The notes beneath the pieces are model-generated. The model saw only the letters and a program-made list of their open reading frames with translations, ran no database searches and had not been told where the DNA came from. The position numbers were made by a program, and so were the translations under genes. Below, in pieces: positions 12,325-23,384 of a DNA stretch of 64,000 nt. Origin of the DNA: Diorhabda sublineata (Eukaryota > Arthropoda > Insecta > Coleoptera > Chrysomelidae); the NCBI RefSeq assembly GCF_026230105.1, contig NC_079476.1, positions 41,716,559-41,780,558 on the forward strand, given 5' to 3'. Within the stretch, counting starts at the first letter, position 1; each line of letters starts with the position of its first letter.

Positions 12325-12870
12325 GTCCTCAATTAAATCGGTGCACCTCCAGCTCTCATATTTACTCAGCAGAACTGTATGCATTATATCTGACATCAAT
12401 AACCTCCTCATTGTAAAGAATTTCCTCAATGCTCTAAAAGCCGTATTTACCCAGACATCCCATCATTCCTAAAACCAAACAAGAACTTTATTTTGCTGAG
12501 CTATCCCATATAGCAATCCATGGTATCGAAAAAGTATGCAAATACGCCAAAGAAGCCGCTGAAAGTAATATAACGGATACTATTACATGAAATGAATAGA
12601 ACAAACAGAGGAAAGTGCTTTGATCAAATTGAAACAAGTGAAAATCCAACTGGACTACGCCTAGGCCACACTTAACTAATATTCGGCCATCTCATCAGCA
12701 AGGATCCTGATTCAAAATGCAGTTACTGCAATGAATTGTTTTCTGTGGAATACTGTCTGTAATTATGCGATAACGAATCAGCAATTTACTTCTGGCGAAC
12801 TATCAGACTTTATAGGATATAGATTCAAATCAATTTATGCAGAAAACATTATTTGTATACCTTAATGATG
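12325..12870 (+). pseudogene. RNase H domain relic of a non-LTR retrotransposon
   Basis: Pieces in three frames line up with a LINE RNase H domain and tail: IYSAELYAL (the xxxAELxAI motif), IISDINNLL (the SDS motif), AIHGIEKVCKYAKEAAES (the G-x-x-GNExAD-x-xAKxA motif, catalytic residues lost), then RLGHT, SHLISKDPDSKCSYCNELFS and VEYCL, which match the RIGHT...C-x-C...TVxHIL cysteine segment behind RNase H in jockey/I/R1-type elements. Frameshifts and stops make it dead. The long inverted-repeat element at 12920 lies just behind it. Confidence 0.72.
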
Positions 12871-12919
12871 CTAATGAACCAAGCCTATTATCAAAAAAAA
12901 CGGCTGCTAGACGTATCTA

Positions 12920-13775
12920 GGTAATTATACATTTTCACCGTCACCTGGTTTTTTGGCTCTAAAAAATCCAAAAAATGGATGGATTTTAATGATCTTGGTC
13001 TCAAAATTTCTCCATTTTACGGCGGATTTAAAAAAAAATTAGTAGAAATAGCTGGAATGAAAATTTCTCATAGTTTTACTGTTTTAAATCGTAAAAAAAA
13101 ACGGTTTTACAAAATAATCCTTTACAAAAAATTATCTCATTATCAGATATTATTTTTTTTGTATTCTACATAAATTAATAAACAATTTAAAAAAAGATCC
13201 AAAAAGAATGATTTTTTCAGTTTTTATAGCTTAAAATGAAATCGATGAAAAACAATCAATTTTAGTGAATAGTTTCGTACTATATTCTTCAATGTTAATA
13301 GTTTTACATTTACAGTTACATTTTACGACAAATTTATGAAAAACACTAGGGTAGTGGCTGAATTTACGGTTTTTAATAGCTTTAAACCTTAAATAGTAGA
13401 AAAACTTTTATTTATAAACTGTAAAATGGAACATTTTGAGACCAAGATCGTTAAAATCCATCCATTTTTCGATTTTCTAGAGCCAACTTAACCTAACCTA
13501 ACCTAAACTAACCTAACCTAACCAAAAAACCAGGTGACCGCGAAAGTGTATGATTACCATAATTTTTTGTAAAGGATTATTTTGTAAAACCGTTTTTTTT
13601 TTACGATTTAAAACAGTAAAACTATGAGAAATTTTCATTCCAGCTATTTCTACTAATTTTTTTTTATAAATCCGCCGTAAAATGGAACATTTTGAGACCA
13701 AGATCATTAAAATCCATCCATTTTTCGATTTTCTAAAGCCAAAAAACCAGGTGACCCTGAAAGTGTATAATTACC
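12920..13775. mobile_element. Long-inverted-repeat (foldback) element A with 8-bp target duplication
   Basis: The left end GGTAATTATAC and the right end GTATAATTACC are inverted, and arms of about 230 bases match (12920-13150 against 13553-13775). The element is flanked by a perfect CGTATCTA on both sides (12912-12919 and 13776-13783). A third copy of the terminal part lies in the middle in the same orientation as the right arm (about 13424-13552), so the right side is a partial tandem duplication. In this middle copy an AACCT array interrupts the sequence GCC-AAAAAACC, which is uninterrupted in the right arm. No transposase is seen. An 8-bp duplication suits hAT-like or other DDE elements; the class is not settled. 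Confidence 0.8.
13487..13523. repeat. Telomere-like AACCT array inside element A
   Basis: About seven AACCT/AACTT units (TTAGG on the other strand, the common insect telomere unit) inserted in one arm copy of element A. The parallel arm copy lacks it. Confidence 0.8.
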
Positions 13776-13789
13776 CGTATCTAGTTACT

Positions 13790-15080
13790 TAATTGATTCT
13801 TGATCAATATTAGGTGTTGAAAATATACATTTCACTCAATTCGCGACATAGACCTAGATTTCTGCCAAAAATTAAACCAACTAAATGTTTTTCATCAGCT
13901 GGGATTATTTATGTATCATTTCCAAAAATTTCGTCCTCAAAAAACTCAGTTCTCTTTTGAACTCTTCTAGAATAAAGTCATACATTATAAAGTTTGTAAT
14001 TTCGATGAATTTGCGTGAACTATACATGTTTTTATGGTATTTTTAATGTCATTTCACCGATAGTATTCTAAATATTTATAATTAATAACGAAGAAACATC
14101 ATTAGTAACGGGAAATTTAATTGGTTTATTCAAACATGAATCAAATAATCGCAATTATGCCATTATATAATTTGAATTATGTTGAATATCTTCCTACGAA
14201 ATCGAACGAAAAACCCCCAACTATGAAACATACCCAATAACTCGTCAAAGTTAATTAAAGTTCAACCGAGATAAGAACACAACTTGAAAATTCGTACTTC
14301 GAAATTGCCTTAGTTAAAGTCACGTTAAACCTATATATATATGAAATATCCTGAGGATATTATAAATACGATTTGTATGGTGTTTATTTACCCATTCATT
14401 TTAAATCGAAACGAGTTGATTTATTTAGTTTATCTTCATCTCTTATATACCTATATAAATTATTTAGGGATTTTGATAGCCTACAGTTTGCAAGCTCTAG
14501 GCTTAAGCCTTCCACTTCCACAACCCGCATAAATTCTTAACTTCATTTATAATAAATAGTGACATAATTTTCTTCATATTATATTCAGATCATTAATTTT
14601 TCGAAAAAAGTACGTCATCATTCTTAATACAAAACTTTGAATTGAATTTTATAGTAAATAAACGTTTGTTTGATAAGTTCCGTCGTTCAATAAGCGCTAT
14701 TAAGTTCGCTGTTATAATTGTCCCAAAGTGATAGTACATCTTTATGAAGACGTGTAAAATTTCCTGTAGATCGGTGCATAAATTAATGACTCCGTATAAG
14801 TTAGTTCGTAGTGCAGGAGCTTAATACACCTGAATTTATTGCTCAAGAAAATTCAAGTGAATCGCTTTTTGTTCAATTACGAGGCTACATCTTTCAAAAA
14901 ATTATCTTGAACACGAAGCGGTGTATTCGTAGTATTCCAGTCTAAACAATCATCACTCCAATGCACGACTTTCAATGGTGTTGCAGTACTAAGGTATAAG
15001 TCGAGTGGTTTAAGTCATATCTTACCAACAGAAGTCAGCTTTTAAAGGTTGATACAACGAACTCTTTTTGCATACCAATA
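13790..15080. other. No gene recognised
   Basis: AT-rich. An open frame at 14341-14532 encodes hydrophobic residues but has no family signs. Confidence 0.4.
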
Positions 15081-15084
15081 GAAT

Positions 15085-15620
15085 ATGGAGTTCTTCGCCT
15101 ATATAGACATCAGAGGAAAAATTTGTATTAATCCAGACGACACTAGTTTCTCTTTGAGCATTCCTAATCTCAAGGCACTTCTAAGGATCATACCTAGTGA
15201 CCTAATCATCCTTAAATCAAAGTACGATTCTTCTGTGTCTTCTCTGTTTCTAAAACTAAAGTTGAATCGTTGAATCTGTAAAATTCTTAGGGCTTGTTGT
15301 AGACAATTCTTCGAAATTGGAGTTACGTATTGCTGCTTTATCTAAAAAATTAAGCTCTATCTCTTTTTCCACTTTTATAAGAGTTTATTATGTCTCTAAT
15401 ATACTCTTCCCTTCAAGGGTAAGTGTGGTACGACTCAATTTGAGCGAATCTTCAAACTACAAAAGAGATCTGATAGATTCTTACTCAAATTAAACAGCAG
15501 GGTCACTGCAGGGATTCCTTTAAGATATACAAAATATTGACTCTTCCTTCTTCACTCACCTTTGGCAGTTATCCAGGATAGCTGTTTATACTTTATATTT
15601 GGATTTTATCTTCATCTAGT
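15085..15620 (+). pseudogene. Non-LTR retrotransposon reverse transcriptase, C-terminal part
   Basis: A plus-strand frame includes PDDTSFSLSIPNLKALL, which corresponds to the catalytic YADDTSF motif with the Tyr-Ala lost. Further on come LELRIAALSKKLSSISF (as in L-x-x-KLSS-x-x-Y), CGTTQFERIFKLQKRSDRFL (as in WG...ERVFKLQKRAVR) and a decayed SILTLPSLYI-like tail. All are in the right order and on one strand, with shifts between them. Confidence 0.72.
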
Positions 15621-15624
15621 TATT

Positions 15625-17195
15625 TGCATGTTTCTTTCTATGTTTTTTACAAACTTTCGTCTTCAAATTATAAGCAATTAAAGCATTTTTCTCTCTATAA
15701 CTGACACTATCCGCTTTATAGAAACGAAAACTGAGTGAATCTGAATTTAACTCGTTGTAAATACCGGAACTTCCACTTCAAATTTCTCCCATATTCTCCC
15801 TTCTTGCACTTCTCTTCAATGACTCTATATATCTATTTTCATATCTCCCTCTTCGAAATTTCACTAAAATCGTTATTCACAAAGATTATTCAGTTCTTGG
15901 TTAGTTTTTTACCTTCAAAGTCCCCAATTGGTTTTTATTACCTTTGTTTAAACCCTTGATTCACATGCGTGAGTTATTTTGAAAGTATTAAACGATATAT
16001 TTCACTTTTTGCGGCTTTAGATTGAAAACAGCCATCGACATTGGATCTTCCTGATTTTATCCCTTTTATCTCTGATACAGCTCCATCGCCCATTACCATA
16101 CGGGTTTGATTATCTCAATGTCATCTAAACTATCCTTAAAATATTCAAGGCGGTATAGATTTTGTTTATATCCTGTAGGCATAGATTTTGGTCATAGATT
16201 TCATCAATTATCAGCTGAAGGGTGAATATCTGATCTTTTGAAACTAGTTAGATCTGGTTCTCACAACTTTGCACACCATATCAAAAAGAGATTGCTAGAA
16301 TTATTTTAGACAAACGTTGCAATATCTAAATACGATGTACATCAATTTGATACACACACATAACAGCCCTAATTACTGATACATGTTATCCACCCTGTAT
16401 ATATTTCATTTCTTGGAAATTTCAGCTGATCAAGTATGAAATATATAGAATCACCTTTGTCTTTTAACTATCAACTACCTTTTATAATTAACGTCGTAAT
16501 GTCATTGATTACTTTTTCTATTTAAATTTATTTTTTTCTCCATCACTGACTTTTCTTGGTGATATCTAAATGAAAAAATCTAATTGGACTACAACAGGCA
16601 CAATGATTAAATTTTTTCGTGTCATGCAAATCCAAGGAGGCGTGTTTAAATCTAAAACGAGCATATAAAATATGACAAGGGGAGTAAAGCGATAATCGTA
16701 AAATGTCCCAACTTTCAACATTTACACATCATAATCCTTATGGCATTCTACCCGGTTTTTCTGGTCCTCTCGATCCAGTGGTGATACATAAATGATTCAA
16801 TCAGGCTAACATTATACTTTTTGATCAAAATTCTATCGAAAATACTCCGAAAGACTACAAAAAATAATTTTGCTACACTTGATTATTTTTTTCTTTCCAG
16901 AACTGTAACTATTGAATTCTTATTAAATATATCACACATGGTGAACTGTATTAGACATCAGTTATTGGGAAAAAAATCCATTTTGTAAAATTATAATGAA
17001 TAATTTATAAATAAACGATTCCTGAAGCTGAGGATCCACCAATGAAAGTGCCTCTTAAATCGCCCAGACCTGGAGATTACGTGATGTGATCTAGTAGCTA
17101 CTATATAGAACTCACCTTAGATCAAAAAGGCTTCAAATATCATACGAAGTTGACTATCGGTGTGAACATCATAGCAAATAATTCCTTCCTGAATC
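15625..17195. other. No gene recognised
   Basis: AT-rich, short frames only. A CACCCTGTATATAT tract near 16.39 kb resembles ends common in insect DNA transposons but has no partner. Confidence 0.4.
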
Positions 17196-17200
17196 TTCTG

Positions 17201-17357
17201 TTCCAAACACTAACAATTACACTGCTTGACGCGCGTTTCGATAACCAAGTTATCGTCTTCAGAAACTCAAAGTAAACTGTTTAACTTTAGGCTCTGAAGA
17301 CGATAACTTGATTATCGAAACGCGCGTCAAATGTATAATTGTTAGTGTTGGTGTAAA
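17201..17357. repeat. Inverted pair of Penelope-type terminal motifs (copies 2 and 3)
   Basis: Copy 2 (minus, core 17235-17262) and copy 3 (plus, core 17294-17321) face each other. Both carry CTGAAGA, a stem CGATAAC/GTTATCG (one mismatch in copy 3), GAAACGCGCGTC and a tail ending in TAACAATTA/TAATTGTTAGTGTTGG. The inner spacer repeats the outer GTAAACTGTTTAA. The pair could form one long hairpin or two separate small folds. Confidence 0.65.
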
Positions 17358-17359
17358 CA

Positions 17360-18685
17360 GTTTAAATCTTTTCATGGGTGGAGTATGAGACAACGTGTTA
17401 AATTCGAATGAACATTGAAGAGTATCATTCAAGACATCATCTTCATAGTATGGATATCACTGAATACCATTGGTGCATGGAGGATGAATAAACTGTGAAC
17501 CCCTTTGTCGATGAGTGCCTATCACTAACACTTGAACAAGCTTTTCAACTTGCTATATGAAAATTTTAAGTCAAGCTGCCTTAGTAGCCTATCAGCCTTT
17601 AGTAGTTTCGAGTAGGGCGGGATAATCCACTTCAGATACCAACTTGAAGTTATTTTAAATGTAAATCCAATGATAAGGGGTTGTTTATCAAACTCAATGG
17701 AAAAATAACATTTTTATGAATATTACTTCGTAGTTTTAACTTTGTTAAGAAGTTTACCATTTGCTAAAATTATTCACCCAGTTTAAATACCGATTGCACC
17801 TGATTCTTTGTATGATTTCCCAGGAAAAAGTTTTCGATCGAAAATCATCATCATCAATCAACTCCGAACTAAGCTAAACGAAATTATTTTGACATATTCA
17901 TATCTCATATTCAGAATATCATTAATGGAATATGTTTATAGAAATTAAAGTAATTTCACTTTTCGAAAAGAAATATTAATTAGATTGTGACCGACGACGC
18001 CACTGACTTTAAGTAGATTAAGTTAATGTTTCTCTCGCTACTCTGTACACATAATTAAAAGGGTCGAATGAAATTATTTATTTAAACTGAGCTAAAAACT
18101 CCGCCAATGTATCCGTGATCCACTGATACCTTTTTTGATACGATTTTGTCGAAAAAAAAAAGGACAATTGAAATATTTCAGCGGATATCTAACCCTTGAA
18201 GCTTTTAGGACAGATTTCCGAGTTTTAACCAACTTGACATTATTTTTTATAAATCCAGTCCTTTTTCCATCAAGGAAGATTTAGGAGTTTACTAGATAAC
18301 TTTAGTGTAAATGAATTTTCTCGAAATTTCTCTATTAATATATTCATATTGAAGATTTCGTTTGGTATAGTTTTTTATATTGTGAGCTAATGAATTTCGA
18401 AGTAAACACGCGCTAGATTAACTGTAAACTTAAACACGAAGCTCAAAAACTCGAGAAGGATCATTTTAGCAACAAATTCCTGATTCCTAACACAAGGTTT
18501 GCTCAGTCTAGTGACTTACCCATTAAAAGGAATTGGTTACGGCCGATATATACAATGTGTTGCTTTTTTATTCAAAAATTATATAAGTGTAAGAAACAAT
18601 TGTTATATATGTTGTTGATTTTGACATATTTATATCATTTATATCAATGGAATGGATGTGACATCAAAATGGTATGAATTTTCTT
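17360..18685. other. No gene recognised
   Basis: AT-rich; nothing beyond short frames. Confidence 0.4.
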
Positions 18686-18689
18686 CAGG

Positions 18690-19163
18690 TATAAATCTCA
18701 AATATCACGTTAAATTGAAAAAAAACTCCGACTGACTGCTATAAATTGTTGCAAAAGGCCTATGGGGACTATCCTGTATCTCATGCGCGTGTTTTTAAGT
18801 GGTGTATTGTTTTATTGAGTACCGAGAGAGCACTGAAGATGACCAGCAGCAACCAGGTCGCCCTGAGATTTCAACTCCGGAAACAGTGACCAAAATCAAT
18901 CAAATTCTGCGTGCAAATCGTGGAATGTGCATCCGGATGATTGCCGAGGCTGTAAACGCCGATAATGAAACGGCTAGAGAAATTTTACATGGGGAATTAA
19001 ACATGAGAAAAGTCTAACTCCTGATTAAAAGGTTAGAAAAAGATTTGCTTTGAAAAGGACCCGATTTGAGTCGGTGGAAACGGTAAAGAGAAAAACGGCA
19101 GAGTTCCTAAAGGCCCCTCACCAAAGAAGATTTCCAGCATCGTTATTTAATAGCCAGACCTCG
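18690..19163 (+). mobile_element. Internally deleted mariner copy, family 1
   Basis: The N-terminal transposase part reads in order YGDYPVSHARVFEW-like, ESTEDDQQQPGRPEISTPET, VTKINQILRANRGM, MIAEAVNADNETAREIL and NMRKV; the C-terminal part RFESVETVKRKTAEFLKA follows soon after in another frame, so the catalytic core has been deleted. The 3' end is the inverted terminal repeat ending AATAGCCAGACCTCG, with TA behind it. The 5' terminal repeat is missing. The same family has a copy with both ends at 57.1 kb. Confidence 0.82.
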
Positions 19164-19169
19164 TATTTG

Positions 19170-22100
19170 GTGGATTAGGAAACAATTTAAATTGTTTTTC
19201 AAGTAATTCGCTAATCTCAGCTGAAAACTTATGATATTGTTTATTGAAACACTATTCTATTTCTATGAGTAATGAATAATATAATAATTGTCGATGAATA
19301 ATACATAAGACACAAAAATACGGTTACCATAACCTTTCCAGCGGTTTTTTTGAGATTTGAATAGGGTTCATCGGGTTTTCTTTACTAGATTGATTATCTA
19401 TAAGTCTTAAGTAGTATGCTATTAATCGATGTTGGTTATCTTTCATTGTAGACAAACGTTAAACAAAAAAAAATCATATTTCCACTGTGTAGATTATTAT
19501 TTACAGTTCAGTACAACCTCAAGCATTATTGCGTCCCTCATCTTGTCTTGTTATCAATACCTAAAGATCGCCTTCCAATTCGAAAGCTCTAATAAATTGT
19601 GTTCGACTTTCAAATGTTTATTTGAAGCAACTTTGAGTATCCTTACAACAAGAAAGCATCTCGAATTAGTTGAGTGATTCAGACCGAAAATACACGCCCA
19701 AAGTACATCTCTCAGTCTGCGTACAAATGAAAATTTCCGTGCTATGCATGTATAAGTCTCTCCGTTTTCCATTGGTTTATGACCAGAGACTGATATTCTG
19801 TTTCTTTCATCAAGTTTTCCTTTACGTGATAAAGTTTATTTTAATCGTTTTACCTATTGGAAGATTCTATCTAAACTCAAATACTGATCTATCTAATCCC
19901 AAATGATGTATGAAACCTTCAAATTCCCTAGCTGAATAAGCTTTTGAAATTTCTGATCCTGGTTATTTTAGGGATACCCTATACGCTAAGTACTTCCATC
20001 GAAGTAATTTCTGGTCCAACAGCTCCAAGTCAACTACATCTAGATTTGTAGGTGTTTTAAAAATAAGAAAATTCGCCAAAATTAATGTAATTCTTGTTAC
20101 AAACTTGTATAATTAATTTTTCTCAATCAAAGTTGTAAATTGGGACCGAAAAAATAAAAATAATTAAAAAGTCCCTTAAAGTTCTCGGGGAAAAAAACAT
20201 CTGATTTTTTCATCCAGGAAAAGAAGTGATTGAATAAATGAGATTTTCTCAAACGCTTTGCGGTTCCAATGAACTTCTATATTTTATTCATTCAGTTAGG
20301 TAGTTCCGTTTTTTCTCCTTCCGCTTCTTATCCTTAGTCCGAATTCTAGAAACATTGTGGGGTTGATGTTTTATATAACGGGACATTTTTTATACCATTT
20401 ACGTCTACTTGATGTTTCAGCAAGGATTGATAAATTAAATCATAATATGTATGGAAAATTTCCAGTTTTTCAGTCGCTTTAATATGGATGTGGTTGTTTT
20501 ATTTCCACTGAGTGGAAAATTCTAGAGATAAAATCTTTTCTCCTATAAATAATGTCATGTTTTTCTTATTTATTTAAACTATTTCTAGCGGTGGATCGAA
20601 CTACTTACACACTAATCATATTTATTTAAACTCACCGTTTATTATTTCGTTCACTATGACATTGAATTATATACTGACTCCACGCTGCTAAACATGCAAG
20701 TATTCATACTAGAAATGAATTTCTTGGATAATTCTAGAAAGTAAACAAACAAATAAAAAGGCATTTCTATATAAACAAAACACCACTGTGATAAAAACAT
20801 GTAAAAACAAACCGTCGTATTCGTCAAACTTTAGACAGAACAGAGCCGGTTTCACGATCCATGTTGTAGTCACGTTCGTAACAATAAAATTACTTGAACT
20901 ATTAATGTAATATTCTTCTTTGGAACCATCTTGTGGTTCTTAATTTTGGGCGAGTCCTGGGACGCTCCCACGAATTCCCTAGATCTCCACAATTCCAGCA
21001 TCGAATCTTTTATCATGTTGATGATCTAGTCAAAGTTGCTTTTTGCTTTCGTCAACCTCTTCGTGTAGAAGTTTTGGGATGAGTTTATATAATAATAGAT
21101 CAAACAGGGTGTAAATTTTTGTAAAAGGTAGAATGGTATCAATAGGTATTTGGTTTTCAGTTTCTTAAGCTTAATGGCAAGAGGTTGCCTATATCTGTCC
21201 CTTGGTATGTTTCGACACTTTTCGCTGCATTTTTGTACCTCTACTGAAAATATGATCATTGTTATTTGGGACTCTAAGTTCTATGTGTACATTTGGCGTT
21301 TTGGTAAGCCATCGATCTTTCTATTTATGTCACCCAAGAATATAGCGACATCTTTTTGAAATTTTTATAATTGTGTAATATTTTCATAACAAAATTCGAA
21401 TTGATATAATTATCGGGAGCTTATGGCTTCATCTCTATGGCTATAAACAGTTTTCATTGTGCCATGACTGTTTCATGTCGTTAAATTAACGATGGAAAAA
21501 AAATACATATTATTTCGTTACGATCTCGCAAACCATCATCTGTAAAATTATGGTGTGTTTTGTGGGAAGTTGTAAACATACATATAATCCAGAAATTTCA
21601 GATAACAGTTTAATTTATTTGTCGAATTCCATTCAGTTCGTTTTATGGTCAATTTGAGTTATTCCTGAAATTATTCATGGTGAGAATTACACATCATATG
21701 ACAACGGAATGCTCCATTATTTTATATTAAACCACGTTTTTTTTTTTCACAATACAATCTATAGTTCTTTTACTTCTATAATTCCTCATCTATACATTGA
21801 AATGAAATTTCATTGATTGAAGGTATACGTTCCATGTGTTTCCAGAAGCAGATTTTATCTACCGGTTAGAAATATATAAATTGTGGTTGCTGATAAATTT
21901 TTCAAATTTTTTTAAGGACGTAATGTCTCGGTATAGAAATTCACAATGCATTCTTAACGAAACTTTGAGAGTTACTAAACTTCCGTTTATAGCGTTTATA
22001 AGTTTAGATTTAATACCTTTTGATTGAGAACCTTCTAAAGTTTGCTAAAGTTCAGTAGCATCAGCTCGATGAACGAAGGTATAAGTTAAGAAAATTTTCC

Positions 22101-22715
22101 TAAATACAACTCAAGATGAGCTGTAGTTCTTCCAATACTAATTGCAGATTATAAAAAACCCTTACTGACAACTTTGTTTGATCTACCATTTGAGAAAATA
22201 CCTCATTTTATAAATTTATTGTTTTTATAAATACTTAGAACTTTGTAAGAAAATCTACAACTGAATATTAAATTATAAAACGTAAATAGACGAGTGAAAT
22301 GTACCTGTCTGTAAAGGCGTTTGGTTTAAACAGGGTACCAGACGTGAATTGATCCCTTTTTGTAACCCAATCGTTTTTAAACGAAATTTTAAAGCAAAAA
22401 CCATGAAGGAAAATAATAATTGCAAATAAAATAAGACAAAAACATTTCAATTCCAATATCTTTATAAATAATCATGTTAATCCGAATCGTCTAAGCTAGA
22501 GTCATCAGAAAGCGTTGTCACCCAACAAAATTCAACTGGGCGCGAAAGAACATAAAATGCCAAAAGCTCGAGATATACATAGTGGTACACAGATAGTATG
22601 GAGAGGAATTAGCACTGGTAATAGAGTTGACCTTCTTTCTATATAGATTTTTAAGAGTAGCTGATTATTTCTTTATCTAAATTAATACTCAAATTAAGAT
22701 TCTATTTATATTGAA
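19170..22715. other. No gene recognised
   Basis: AT-rich with many short frames and no family motif. It holds a short motif shared with 51.7 kb (20833-20865). Confidence 0.4.
20833..20865. repeat. Short dispersed motif shared with 51.7 kb
   Basis: GACAGAACAGAGCCGGTTTC and the following ACGATCCATGT resemble GGACAGGACCGGCTCAAGGA and TCCATGT at 51723. It may be a scrap of a dispersed SINE or MITE. Confidence 0.3.
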
Positions 22716-22851
22716 AAAAATGGTAATTATCTAGATTAGGTTACATCCCTCCGATTTCGTTAAAATTTTAATATTTGCGTTTAAAGAATCTAATAATTCT
22801 AATAATTGTAATGATTTTCCAGTGATTGTAATATTTAGTTTAATCGTTGAT

Positions 22852-22891
22852 ACCTAACCTAACTTAATCTAACCTAATCTAACCTAACCTA
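22852..22891. repeat. Telomere-like AACCT array, left arm of element B
   Basis: Eight units of AACCT/AACTT/AATCT, the complement of insect TTAGG. Confidence 0.8.
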
Positions 22892-23133
22892 CATACTTTT
22901 GTACAAAATGAAATCCAATCACAAGTAGGGGTTGATGTTATCGAAAACTCTTCCATGGTTTTTTCTTGATGAGGTGGTCGACAATAAATATAATAAGCTA
23001 TGATTCTACATACAGTTTCTATATCTATTTTATTTTTTTTTTTCGACCACCTCATCAAGAAAAAAACCATGGAAGAGTTTTCGATAACAACAACCCCTGC
23101 TTGTGATTGGATTTCATTTTGTACAAAAGTATG

Positions 23134-23194
23134 TAGGTTAGGTTAGTTTAAGTTAGGTTAGGTTAAGTTAGGTTAGGTTAAGTTAGGTTAGGTT
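23134..23194. repeat. Telomere-like TTAGG array, right arm of element B
   Basis: About twelve units; a higher-order 15-bp period (TTAAGTTAGGTTAGG) is visible. It mirrors the left-arm array but is longer. Confidence 0.8.
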
Positions 23195-23384
23195 TCAACG
23201 ATTAAAGTAAATATTAAAATCACTAGAAAATCATTACATTGATTATTTAAACGGAAAAAAGTACTTGAAGGGATGATTTCCGCGTCCCATATGTACATAT
23301 TCTTGAACAGCGTAATTTTCTTTATAACATACTAAATTTTCAAAGAAATCGGAGGGGTGTAACCTAATCTAGATAATTACCAAA

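Larger units (their letters stand above)
22722..23381. mobile_element. Long-inverted-repeat (foldback) element B with telomere-like arrays
   Basis: Left end GGTAATTATCTAGATTAGG and right end CCTAATCTAGATAATTACC are inverted. The inner arms (about 22887-22983 against 23042-23133) match over roughly 90 bases with few differences, around a loop of about 60 bases. AACCT-type arrays sit in both arms. The flanks are AAAAAAAT and AAAAAAAC, which fits an 8-bp target duplication with one change, though a homopolymer makes this weak. The first bases of the ends are the same as in element A. No transposase is seen; a 63-codon frame inside is a by-product of the hairpin. Confidence 0.75.

Noticed and set aside
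12979..13707. Two 64-codon frames, plus and minus, with almost the same protein text
   Set aside because: They are the two arms of the inverted repeat of element A read outward, not genes.
22879..23070. 63-codon frame on the minus strand
   Set aside because: It lies in the hairpin of element B.
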